Shown here: positions 1-5,534 of the stretch, piece by piece | How positions within the stretch are numbered: position 1 is the first letter of the stretch | Layout of the letters: every line of letters begins with the position of its first letter | Assembly: GCA_002421475.1 (NCBI GenBank) | Contig: DIJW01000215.1 | Location: 7,114 to 12,647, forward strand | DNA: 5,534 nucleotides | Source of the DNA: Thiomicrospira sp. UBA5634 | Lineage (GTDB): Bacteria > Pseudomonadota > Gammaproteobacteria > Thiomicrospirales > Thiomicrospiraceae | Direction of reading: 5' to 3' | Notes under the pieces: generated by a model | Database searches by the model: none | What the model was told of the DNA's origin: nothing | Seen by the model: only the letters and a program-made list of their open reading frames with translations | Position numbers and translations under genes: made by a program

Positions 1-246
1 TTCTTCGCGCTGCGGAACATACGCGATATCGGTATAACATTGCTTAAGCGTTTTGCCGAAAAAGTTCACCTCACCTTGGCTGGCTGGAATGAGTTGCATT
101 AAACCTTTCAGTAGGGTGGATTTACCCGCGCCATTTGGCCCGATAATTGCGATCGAAGCCCCGGCCGGTAAGCTAAAAGTGACATTTTGCAGAATAGATT
201 TGTTTTGATAGCCGACACTGAGCTGTTTAACGTCTAATGCATTCAT
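1..246 (-). CDS. Metal ABC transporter ATP-binding protein (MntB/SitB/TroB/ZnuC family), N-terminal part
   Basis: Only the first 82 residues are in the window; the gene runs off the left edge. This is the cytoplasmic ATPase that powers metal import through an inner-membrane permease. Visible are an A-loop Tyr13 (VGYQN), the Walker A motif GPNGAGKST at residues 36-44, and the Q-loop Gln79 in YVPQREE at the very edge. From memory of the family, VPQREE is typical of manganese/iron (Mnt/Sit) ATPases, while ZnuC proteins usually differ after VPQ; this is a hint only. The start codon overlaps the stop of the binding-protein gene (ATGA, 246-243), and a GAAGG ribosome site (minus strand, 258-254) lies 7 bases upstream, so the two are co-translated. 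The signature motif, Walker B and H-loop are outside the window. Family assignment is firm; the metal is inferred. Confidence 0.93.
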   Translation of the reverse strand, partial: MNALDVKQLSVGYQNKSILQNVTFSLPAGASIAIIGPNGAGKSTLLKGLMQLIPASQGEVNFFGKTLKQCYTDIAYVPQREE

Positions 247-1145
247 TTTAAGGCCTTCACAATTGTGCGCGTGTTGTAACGCATCATGCCGATATAGCTT
301 CCTGCACTGCTTTTTGCACTGCCTAGTGCATCAGAATAAAGCTGTCCACCTAATGCCACTTTGCCACCTTCGGCATTAACACCGGCGATGAGCGACTCAA
401 TCGCGCGTTCGGATACGCTTGATTCAATAAAAACCGCTTTAATTTTGCGTTTTTTAATGATGTCTTTTAAGTGACGCAAATCCTGAAGACCGTATTCACT
501 GGTGGTGTTAATGCCTTGTAATCCTAAAACTTCAATATTGTACGCCGCACCATAATAACCAAACGCATTGTGAGCGCTGATCAATACGCGTCGGCTTTCC
601 GGAATGGTAGCAATTTGTTGACGAATCCATACATCCAGTTGATTAAGCTCGAGTAGATAGGCATCCGCGCGGGCATCAAAATAGTCGGCATGTTGCGGCG
701 CCAATTCAGTCAGGCGAAGCACCACCTCATGCATAGCTTGACGCCATAGGCGAACATCTAACCAAAAATGGGGGTCGACGATATCGTTTTCTTTAAGGAG
801 CAGGTGTTGTTCAATCGCATAACCTAAGCCAACCACAGGTTTCATTGACGATAAGTTATCAAAAACGGATTGCATACGGCCTTCGAGATGCAAACCGTTA
901 TAGAACACAATATCCGCATGTGCGAGTTTACGCATGTCGCCAAAGGTAGCTTTATAAAAGTGTGGGTCAACACCAGGCCCCATTAAGGCTTCGGCTTGGA
1001 TTTTATCGCCACCAATTTGTAAAACCAGCTCATGCACGATATTTGTGGTGGTCACAACTTTGATAGGTGATCCGTAAGCCAAATTCTGGCTAAAAAATGT
1101 GGCAAACAGCCAACTTAATGCAATGTATTTTATAGCGTTTTTCAT
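243..1145 (-). CDS. Periplasmic metal-binding protein of a TroA/ZnuA-type ABC transporter
   Basis: A 300-residue cluster A-I solute-binding protein that captures a divalent metal in the periplasm and passes it to the ABC permease. Residues 1-25 form a signal peptide with probable cleavage at AYG|SP; there is no lipobox Cys, so the protein should be soluble. The four ligands expected by comparison with Treponema TroA are His62 (GVDPHFY), His126 (VDPHFWLD), His192 (SAHNAFGYY) and Asp272 (YSDALG). His at the third position matches TroA; manganese proteins such as PsaA and MntC have Glu there. There is no His-rich loop of the ZnuA kind. The YNGLHLEGRM, FIESSVSERA and SYIGMM segments also resemble TroA. 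An AGGA ribosome site (1153-1150) lies 4 bases before the ATG. A predicted promoter and operator lie upstream, and the ATPase gene overlaps its 3' end. Mn is favoured from the neighbours; Zn remains possible. Confidence 0.93.
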   Translation of the reverse strand: MKNAIKYIALSWLFATFFSQNLAYGSPIKVVTTTNIVHELVLQIGGDKIQAEALMGPGVDPHFYKATFGDMRKLAHADIVFYNGLHLEGRMQSVFDNLSSMKPVVGLGYAIEQHLLLKENDIVDPHFWLDVRLWRQAMHEVVLRLTELAPQHADYFDARADAYLLELNQLDVWIRQQIATIPESRRVLISAHNAFGYYGAAYNIEVLGLQGINTTSEYGLQDLRHLKDIIKKRKIKAVFIESSVSERAIESLIAGVNAEGGKVALGGQLYSDALGSAKSSAGSYIGMMRYNTRTIVKALK

Positions 1146-1170
1146 AATGTCCTAATGAGAGCACTTTTTT

Positions 1171-1200
1171 ATAAAAGTTTAGTCATGGCTAATTTTTTAT
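1171..1200. promoter_or_regulatory. Putative MntR/DtxR-type operator of the binding-protein/ATPase operon
   Basis: A 30-bp inverted repeat centred between 1185 and 1186, with 12 of 15 base pairs matching. The arms are ATAAAA, then two unmatched bases, then TTAG, one unmatched base and CA, mirrored on the other side. The core, read on the minus strand, is TTAGCCATGACTAAAC (1192-1177). The same 16-mer with 13 of 16 identities occurs at 3530-3545. The element starts about 10 bases downstream of the predicted -10 box, roughly +3 to +33 of the transcript, a position suited to repression. TTAG/CTAA half-sites are compatible with the DtxR family (DtxR sites contain TTAGG half-sites). Binding by the MntR-like protein encoded here is an inference. 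Confidence 0.68.
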
Positions 1201-1209
1201 CATGGCGTG

Positions 1210-1240
1210 ACTATAGCATATTTTGATAAAAATGGTGCAA
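1210..1240 (-). promoter_or_regulatory. Predicted promoter of the binding-protein/ATPase operon
   Basis: On the minus strand there is an extended -10, TGC-TATAGT (TATAGT at 1215-1210, TG at 1218-1217), preceded by TTGCAC (1240-1235) as a possible -35. The 19-base spacer is long, but an extended -10 tolerates a poor -35. Transcription would start near 1203, giving a leader of about 55 bases that contains the inverted repeat at 1171-1200. This suggests the ABC genes have their own promoter and do not depend only on read-through from the receptor gene. Confidence 0.55.
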
Positions 1241-1270
1241 CTGCTCTGCCGAGTTTTTGAGATTAGGCAC

Positions 1271-1294
1271 ATGAGCACCAGGCCTGGTGCTCAT
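1271..1294. repeat. Perfect 24-bp palindrome downstream of the receptor gene
   Basis: The left half is ATGAGCACCAGG and the right half is its exact reverse complement. The central 12 bases (1277-1288) are ACCAGGCCTGGT, the word also found at 3424 and 4494. It lies 28 bases past the receptor stop codon. In RNA it could fold into a stem of about 10 pairs with a GGCC loop. In the direction of the receptor transcript the run of U lies before the hairpin, and no U-run follows it, so it is not a standard intrinsic terminator. It may slow transcription, protect the 3' end of the receptor mRNA, or be a protein-binding site. Confidence 0.8.
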
Positions 1295-1322
1295 TAAAAA
1301 AACAATCCAAAATAAACCAGTG

Positions 1323-3452
1323 TTAAAACTTCAGTTGTGTTCCCGCATACAGTAAACGGCTGCGTAGTGGCCCCCAGATATGTGTAACATCCAAGTCGCC
1401 GTTATTATCGTAATATAGCGGTGACGCTCCGGCGCGGGTTTGGGTGTAATCAAACAGATTGTTAACGCCTGCATAAATAGACCATGCACGGTTTATTTCT
1501 CTACTTAAGCGCGTATCAACGGTATAGAAAGCGGGGGCAGATGTGCCTTTGTTTCTGGTTTGAGCGGTATCATCATAGTGATTGAGGTAGTCGGCATGTT
1601 GGTAACGGCTGAACTTTCGTTCGCTAATCGCACTGAGAGTGAAGTTGGCTATCCAGCCATGACCTTCATAATCGGCCAGCAGTCTAAGTCGTTGCTCAAT
1701 TGGCAAGGTGACAAGGGTGTTGCGATAGGCTTGATCGTATTCAAAATGTTCAATATTAGCGCCGACTGACCAGTGACCGTTGAGTTGGTAATTCACAGAA
1801 AAGTCGATATGAGCGACAGATGCACTGCCATCGGTATTAAACAGTGTTGGCGTGCCGCCGCGGTCCTCTATTTTAGCCATATTATGTACTTGGGTATAAG
1901 ACAGATTAGTTGTCCATTCTGTTTGTGCGCCTTCAAAACTCAAGCTGTAACGTGCAGAGTCAGCGGTTTCGAGTTTATCGACCGCGACATCAAACCCACT
2001 GTCGCCGGTTAATAAACCGTGTTCGGACTCAAAAAACTGCAGTGGGGCACGATAACCGCGTCCGATGGCGAGTCGAGAGGTGTAATTTAAGTCGTGTTGA
2101 TAACGCGCATGTAATCTAGGAGAAAGCAAGGCTTCACTAAACAAACGATTAGCTTGGTCGCTGAAGATAACGTGGAGCTGGTCAAGTCTTAAAGCAGTGG
2201 AGATTTCCCATTTATGCGAAGGTGTCCATACATCGCGGATATAACCGCCAATTTGTTGGTTTTGATAAGCATCGCCAGGTGTTTGCGCTTGGTATTGGTT
2301 CGTGCCACCCAGGTCAAATACACTGCCGCCACTGTGTAATGTGTCAAGTTTATAGTCGAAGCCAAAAGTAAAGAAGTGCTGATTACTGGCAAAGTAGCTG
2401 GTTTGTAAGTCAATAAACTGAATAGTTTGTTCCGCTCGGTAGGTCATATCGCTGTAAATAGCATCCATTTCGGTTGTGACATAGGAGGCGGTAAATTGAC
2501 TGTTCCAATCGTCCGTTAATATCCGATTCCATTGCAGGGTAAGTTCTTGTTTGTGGCTAAGAATGTTTTCCAGCCAATCGCGTGCGCTCGAGTTAGTAAC
2601 GGGTTGACCGTCTGTTTGGTCGCCGACTAAATCTAAGTTACCTGTTGGCGGTTGTGAAATAGCGGCTACTCGACTGGGGGCAAAGTTTGAGCCTAACATC
2701 GGGCCGCCGAAAACTTCTGAATGTTGATCGGCCAGGCGTAATGTAAATGAGTCTTTATCGCTGATGTCATGCCAAATTTTGGCGATAAGGGCGTGGTTTT
2801 CAAGTTTGGGCGACTCGCTGATTTGGTTGTTGTCTTGATCGTATTGATCAATATTGTCGCGTTGACCGGCAATTAACATGCGCGTGCGTTTATCGGCGGA
2901 AATAACATTGTTGCGTAACTGGAATTTTTGATAACCGTCTGAGCCGAAGGCAATATCAAGCATGCTTTCGTTTTGCTGAGGTCGTTCACTGATCACATTC
3001 ACCGAACCCCCGATGGCTTCGGGTGTTATCAGTGCTGCTCCCGCACCACGTGAGATTTCAATTCGGCTAATAGCGGCAGTAGGAATCGCATCATAACCAT
3101 AAAACCCTTCCAGAATCGAGCTGTTAGGTACGCCGTCGATCAGTAGTGTGGTGTGCTCACCTTTTAAACCATTCAGCGTGATACGTTTTGCGCCGCAGAT
3201 CGAGCACTCCGTACTGACTTGCACGCCCGGTTCATTTTGTATTGCTTGCGTTAGGCTGGCCGCTTGTTTGCGTTCAATTGCAGCTTGGCCAAGAACTTCC
3301 GTTTGTACAACGTCGTCTTTTAGTTTTCCAGTCAGTTTTAAGATTTGCTGTGCCCCTTGGACACTGATACTGGGCAAGGTGTTTTCAGTTTGTGCAAAAG
3401 CTGATTGCGTCATAAAGGCTAACACCAGGCCTGGTAGTTGTTTTTGTTGCAT
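1323..3452 (-). CDS. TonB-dependent outer-membrane receptor, probably for manganese or another transition metal
   Basis: A 709-residue receptor that would import a substrate through the outer membrane using TonB-ExbBD energy. Residues 1-20 are a signal peptide (cleavage SAFA|QT). A Ton-box-like TLPSISVQG follows at 25-33. The plug domain spans about 45-157 (QAIQNEPGVQV, LLIDGVP, ISRIEISRGAGAAL, IGGSVNVIS). The beta-barrel fills the rest, with the usual YAGVNNLFDY segment near the end and a terminal Phe (AGTQLKF). The plug contains C83-S-I-C86 (ECSICGAKRITLNGL), and these are the only cysteines in the protein; the pair could bind metal or form a disulfide. ATG 3452 has a CAGGAG ribosome site 5 bases upstream; the ATG at 3471 is out of frame. 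It sits upstream of a metal ABC operon on the same strand and divergent from an MntR-like gene with a shared operator, so metal uptake is the best guess. A siderophore, heme or cobalamin role cannot be excluded. Confidence 0.9.
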   Translation of the reverse strand: MQQKQLPGLVLAFMTQSAFAQTENTLPSISVQGAQQILKLTGKLKDDVVQTEVLGQAAIERKQAASLTQAIQNEPGVQVSTECSICGAKRITLNGLKGEHTTLLIDGVPNSSILEGFYGYDAIPTAAISRIEISRGAGAALITPEAIGGSVNVISERPQQNESMLDIAFGSDGYQKFQLRNNVISADKRTRMLIAGQRDNIDQYDQDNNQISESPKLENHALIAKIWHDISDKDSFTLRLADQHSEVFGGPMLGSNFAPSRVAAISQPPTGNLDLVGDQTDGQPVTNSSARDWLENILSHKQELTLQWNRILTDDWNSQFTASYVTTEMDAIYSDMTYRAEQTIQFIDLQTSYFASNQHFFTFGFDYKLDTLHSGGSVFDLGGTNQYQAQTPGDAYQNQQIGGYIRDVWTPSHKWEISTALRLDQLHVIFSDQANRLFSEALLSPRLHARYQHDLNYTSRLAIGRGYRAPLQFFESEHGLLTGDSGFDVAVDKLETADSARYSLSFEGAQTEWTTNLSYTQVHNMAKIEDRGGTPTLFNTDGSASVAHIDFSVNYQLNGHWSVGANIEHFEYDQAYRNTLVTLPIEQRLRLLADYEGHGWIANFTLSAISERKFSRYQHADYLNHYDDTAQTRNKGTSAPAFYTVDTRLSREINRAWSIYAGVNNLFDYTQTRAGASPLYYDNNGDLDVTHIWGPLRSRLLYAGTQLKF
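3424..3435. repeat. 12-bp palindrome ACCAGGCCTGGT, copy 2
   Basis: An exact copy of the word inside the start of the receptor gene. Read on the minus strand it encodes P-G-L-V within LPGLVL at residues 6-11, placing a Pro-Gly in the hydrophobic core of the signal peptide, which is somewhat unusual. Other copies are at 1277-1288 and 4494-4505. Confidence 0.75.
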
Positions 3453-3493
3453 ATTAACTCCTGAAAAACATAGCGAATGCGATTTTTACGGTC

Positions 3494-3522
3494 ATTATGT
3501 ATGTTAATTAGCGTTGATTCAA
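3494..3522 (-). promoter_or_regulatory. Predicted sigma-70 promoter of the receptor gene
   Basis: On the minus strand, TTGAAT (3522-3517) and CATAAT (3499-3494) are separated by exactly 17 bases. Initiation would be near 3487, giving a leader of about 35 bases before the ATG at 3452. The inverted repeat at 3524-3549 abuts the upstream edge of the -35, so a bound dimer would touch the polymerase site. Confidence 0.55.
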
Positions 3523-3523
3523 T

Positions 3524-3549
3524 AATAATTTAGCCTTATCTAAACTATT
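3524..3549. promoter_or_regulatory. Putative MntR/DtxR-type operator in the receptor/regulator divergent spacer
   Basis: A 26-bp imperfect inverted repeat centred between 3536 and 3537. Arms AATA and TTTAG (one unmatched base between them) pair with CTAAA and TATT; the six central bases are unpaired. The core TTAGCCTTATCTAAAC (3530-3545) matches the minus-strand core of the element at 1177-1192 at 13 of 16 positions, including both six-base outer parts. It lies just upstream of the predicted receptor promoter and about 105 bases before the regulator start. A weak plus-strand promoter for the regulator can be drawn (TTGTTT 3598-3603, CATTAT 3620-3625), so autoregulation is possible but not shown. 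Confidence 0.65.
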
Positions 3550-3652
3550 GTTTAAGTGGTTGGAATTTATTCTGCACGGAAAGTGAACATAACTGCTTTG
3601 TTTTGGGGCAAAATAGCTTCATTATTTAGTTTTCATGTGTGAAGGAAACGTT

Positions 3653-4327
3653 ATGTCTGCCTCGAAAGCGATTGAGGATTATTTAAAGTGCATTTATAAG
3701 CTTGAAGATCCGCAGGCTGAAAACAAGGGTGTGCTGACTTCAGTGATTGCGGCGCGTTTGGGCGTGGCGCAAGCCTCGGTGTCAAATATGATCAAGAAGT
3801 TATCCGAGCAGGGTTATGTTGAGTATGAACCTTATTATGGTGTAACGCTCACTGAAACAGGCCGACAGCTCGCGTTGCAGATGGTGCGTCGCCATCGGGT
3901 ATTAGAGCAGTACTTGGTTGAACGTTTGGGTTACGCTTGGGATGAGGTGGATGCGGAAGCCGAAATATTAGAACATGCGGTCAGTGATAAATTGGTCGAT
4001 GCGATGTGGGAGGCGTTAGGAAAACCCTCACATGATCCTCACGGTTCGCCGATTCCGGATGCGGAGGGCGTTATTTCACCACAAAATTTACTACCGTTAT
4101 GTGATTTTGAACCGGGCGTTGAATTACAGTTGGCGCGAATTAAAAATCGCTCACCGGATGAATTACGTTATTTGGCGTCTATTGGTTTGACAATGGGGGC
4201 GCAGGTCAGAATTAAATCGAAAGCGCCATTTAACGGGCCATTGATGATAGAAGTCGACAATAACTTACATGCGATTGATCATCGAATGGCCGCTGCATTA
4301 ATGGTGGATGCCGAGGTGCATGTATGA
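3653..4327 (+). CDS. mntR: MntR/DtxR-family metal-dependent transcriptional regulator
   Basis: A 224-residue metalloregulator expected to bind its operator when loaded with metal and repress uptake genes. ATG 3653 is chosen because GAAGGA (3641-3646) lies 6 bases before it; the in-frame ATG at 3635 would add six residues and overlap that site. Domains: winged helix about 5-75 (recognition helix VAQASVSNMIKKL, wing GVTLTETGR), dimerisation and metal site about 76-145, and a C-terminal FeoA/SH3-like domain about 150-224, which Bacillus MntR lacks. Aligned by eye to Bacillus MntR, D9, H81, E104, E107 and H108 match ligands D8, H77, E99, E102 and H103. DtxR has Met10 and Cys102 where this protein has D9 and E104, which favours manganese over iron. 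K12 replaces MntR Glu11, and D100 replaces DtxR His98. The last codons overlap ntrB by ATGA. Likely targets are the two inverted repeats described here. Confidence 0.9.
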   Translation: MSASKAIEDYLKCIYKLEDPQAENKGVLTSVIAARLGVAQASVSNMIKKLSEQGYVEYEPYYGVTLTETGRQLALQMVRRHRVLEQYLVERLGYAWDEVDAEAEILEHAVSDKLVDAMWEALGKPSHDPHGSPIPDAEGVISPQNLLPLCDFEPGVELQLARIKNRSPDELRYLASIGLTMGAQVRIKSKAPFNGPLMIEVDNNLHAIDHRMAAALMVDAEVHV

Positions 4328-5382
4328 CAAAACCAATCAAGCAGGTTGAGTGGGCGGAACTGTTAGATGGTTTGGCGACTGCGGTGATCTGGGTGGATGA
4401 AGACCAGCGTGTGGGGTACATGAATATTGCGGCCGCCGAGTTATTGCAAGTGAGTACGAAACGAATTGTCGGTGTACCGTGGAAAGTCTTATTACCAGGC
4501 CTGGTGGATGATCTGACTAGTTTTGGTGAACAACGTTTGACGATTCATGAATATCAAGTGTTGTTGCCGGATTTACAGCGGGTACGGATTAGCTGTAGCG
4601 TGGCACAATATGAATTAGCTTCGTCTCCCGGCTGGTTGATTGAGCTGCTTAATACCGAACGTCATCATCGTATTGTGGAAGAAGATGAACGTTGGCATCA
4701 GTATGAGGCGGGTAATTTATTGGTCAAAACGCTGGCGCATGAAGTTAAAAATCCGCTCGCCGGTATTTATGGTGCGACCCAATTATTACAAAAACGTTTT
4801 AATCAAGATACGAAGGCGCTGAGTTTTTTGGATGTGATTGCCAAAGAAGTGCAACGTTTAAAGAACCTCGTCGATAGTATGTTAGGGCCTCGTCAGGCGG
4901 CACAACGCGAGTTGCACAATATTCATGAAGTTATTCGACATGTGTTAAGTGTCATCAAGCCTGAGTTTCCGACTCATACCCAAGTTATGTTGGATTATGA
5001 TCCGTCTATTCCCGAAATTTTGATGGATTTTGAGGCGATGGTTCAGGCCATTTTAAATCTGATTAAAAACGCTATGCAGGCGATGGAAAAACATGGCGGC
5101 TTAATCACAATTCGTACACGAGTGGAGCGCAAATTTACCCTTGGTACCCATACCTTCCCGTTGGTGGCGGTAGTCAGTATTCATGATGAAGGTGAAGGGA
5201 TTCCGAAAGAAGTGTTTGATTCAATTTTTTACCCGATGGTGAGCAGTAAAAAAGAAGGTACCGGGCTTGGTTTACCGGTATCGCAAAATATTGTTCGTCA
5301 ACATGGCGGTTTGATCGTGGCGGAAAGTGAGCCAGGACATACTGTGTTTCATGTGTATTTACCGTTTGAAAAGGATGTCTAA
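4324..5382 (+). CDS. ntrB: Nitrogen regulation sensor histidine kinase NtrB (GlnL)
   Basis: A 352-residue cytoplasmic kinase/phosphatase that phosphorylates NtrC under nitrogen limitation and, with PII protein, dephosphorylates it in nitrogen excess (known for the family). An N-terminal PAS domain covers about 10-110. The dimerisation/phosphotransfer helix has His139 in LAHEVKNPLAG. The GHKL ATPase domain has the N-box around Asn249 (NLIKNAMQAM), the G1 box DEGEGIP starting at Asp288, FYPMVS, and the G2 box GTGLGLP at 312-318. Length and motifs match enterobacterial NtrB (349 residues) closely. No transmembrane segment is seen. The start overlaps the mntR stop (ATGA), with GAGG (4313-4316) 7 bases upstream, so it is probably co-translated with mntR. 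No glnA lies between, unlike in enterobacteria. ntrC follows directly after its stop codon. Confidence 0.95.
   Translation: MTKPIKQVEWAELLDGLATAVIWVDEDQRVGYMNIAAAELLQVSTKRIVGVPWKVLLPGLVDDLTSFGEQRLTIHEYQVLLPDLQRVRISCSVAQYELASSPGWLIELLNTERHHRIVEEDERWHQYEAGNLLVKTLAHEVKNPLAGIYGATQLLQKRFNQDTKALSFLDVIAKEVQRLKNLVDSMLGPRQAAQRELHNIHEVIRHVLSVIKPEFPTHTQVMLDYDPSIPEILMDFEAMVQAILNLIKNAMQAMEKHGGLITIRTRVERKFTLGTHTFPLVAVVSIHDEGEGIPKEVFDSIFYPMVSSKKEGTGLGLPVSQNIVRQHGGLIVAESEPGHTVFHVYLPFEKDV
4494..4505. repeat. 12-bp palindrome ACCAGGCCTGGT, copy 3
   Basis: An exact copy inside ntrB, where it encodes P-G-L-V at residues 58-61 of the PAS domain. The reading frame relative to the word is the same as in the receptor gene copy at 3424-3435, although the two proteins are unrelated. 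Confidence 0.75.
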
Positions 5383-5534
5383 ATGGCACTAAAACCTAAA
5401 GAAAGTTCAGCGATAGAGCCGATTGTATGGATCGTGGATGATGACGCGTCCATTCGCTGGGTGTTGGAAGCGGCATTGGAAGATAAGCCTTATCAAATTA
5501 AATCATTTGATTCGCCGGTGATTGCACTTAAACA
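5383..5534 (+). CDS. ntrC: Nitrogen regulation response regulator NtrC (GlnG), N-terminal part
   Basis: Only 50 residues are present; the gene runs off the right edge. The receiver domain opens with IVWIVDDDASIRWVLEAAL, matching the NtrC family, with the acidic cluster Asp19-Asp21. The phosphorylated Asp (54 in E. coli), the AAA+ sigma-54 activator domain and the Fis-type DNA-binding domain would lie beyond the window. ATG follows the ntrB TAA stop with no gap, and AAGGA (5371-5375) lies 7 bases upstream. The N-terminus is about a dozen residues longer than the E. coli protein. Confidence 0.93.
   Translation, partial: MALKPKESSAIEPIVWIVDDDASIRWVLEAALEDKPYQIKSFDSPVIALK

Noticed and set aside
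250..257. AAGGCCTT palindrome as a degenerate copy of the 12-bp word
   Set aside because: It shares only the AGGCCT centre; 8-bp palindromes are common by chance, and it contains the ATPase ribosome site.
682..1601. 14-base repeat TAGTCGGCATGTTG at 682-695 and 1588-1601
   Set aside because: Both copies encode QHADY in unrelated proteins on the same strand. It is not palindromic and no third copy was seen, so coincidence of codon choice is enough.
1560..2413. Several short open frames on both strands inside the receptor gene (for example 1560-1769, 1773-2012, 1910-2119, 2189-2413)
   Set aside because: They lie wholly within a well-supported TonB receptor gene, have no recognisable protein features, and are explained as shadow frames.
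3148..3507. Plus-strand open frame of 119 codons over the receptor start and its promoter
   Set aside because: It is antisense to the conserved plug domain, Cys-rich in the way antisense frames often are, and ends in the spacer; no family is recognised.
3501..3520. Possible third operator copy beginning TTAGCG at 3508
   Set aside because: The right half (TTCAAT) departs too far from CTAAAC and no symmetry is present.
3453..3652. Fur box in the receptor/regulator spacer
   Set aside because: No good match to the GATAATGATTATC-type repeat was found; the AT-rich inverted repeat there fits the shared TTAG/CTAA element better.
3635..3652. Upstream ATG (3635) as the start of the regulator
   Set aside because: The stretch it would add contains the GAAGGA ribosome site for ATG 3653, and homologues begin near the SASKAIEDYL segment.

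Overview
The window reads as chromosomal DNA of a Gram-negative bacterium, most likely a gammaproteobacterium of moderate GC content. The reasons are a TonB-dependent outer-membrane receptor, a periplasmic binding protein with a plain signal peptide and no lipobox, and an NtrB/NtrC pair close to the enterobacterial type. I cannot name the genus from sequence alone.

Left half (1-3452, all on the minus strand): a transition-metal uptake locus. In transcription order it holds a TonB-dependent receptor (3452-1323), a TroA-like periplasmic metal-binding protein (1145-243) and the start of the cognate ABC ATPase (246 to the window edge, overlapping the previous gene by ATGA). The membrane permease is expected just outside the left edge. 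Right half (3653-5534, plus strand, divergent): a DtxR/MntR-family metalloregulator, the nitrogen sensor kinase NtrB (ATGA overlap) and the first 50 codons of NtrC, all tightly packed.

The most interesting result is regulatory. Two intergenic regions carry nearly the same 16-bp element, TTAGCC-N4-CTAAAC, each inside a longer inverted repeat. One lies just downstream of a predicted extended -10 promoter for the binding-protein/ATPase operon. The other lies just upstream of the predicted -35 of the receptor gene, in the receptor/regulator divergent spacer. The regulator has MntR-like metal-ligand positions (Asp9, Glu104, Glu107, His108). The simplest model is a manganese-responsive regulon in which the MntR-like protein controls both an outer-membrane receptor and an inner-membrane ABC importer, that is, energised Mn (or Mn-chelate) transport across both membranes. 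The binding protein has a His3-Asp ligand set like TroA, so zinc is not excluded.

Other unusual points: the receptor plug has a CxxC motif that holds its only two cysteines; the metalloregulator is translationally linked to ntrBC; and the 12-bp palindrome ACCAGGCCTGGT occurs three times in 5.5 kb, once as the centre of a perfect 24-bp palindrome, which suggests a highly iterated genomic word. No RNA genes, insertion sequences or CRISPR arrays were seen, and no gene-free stretch exceeds 300 bases.
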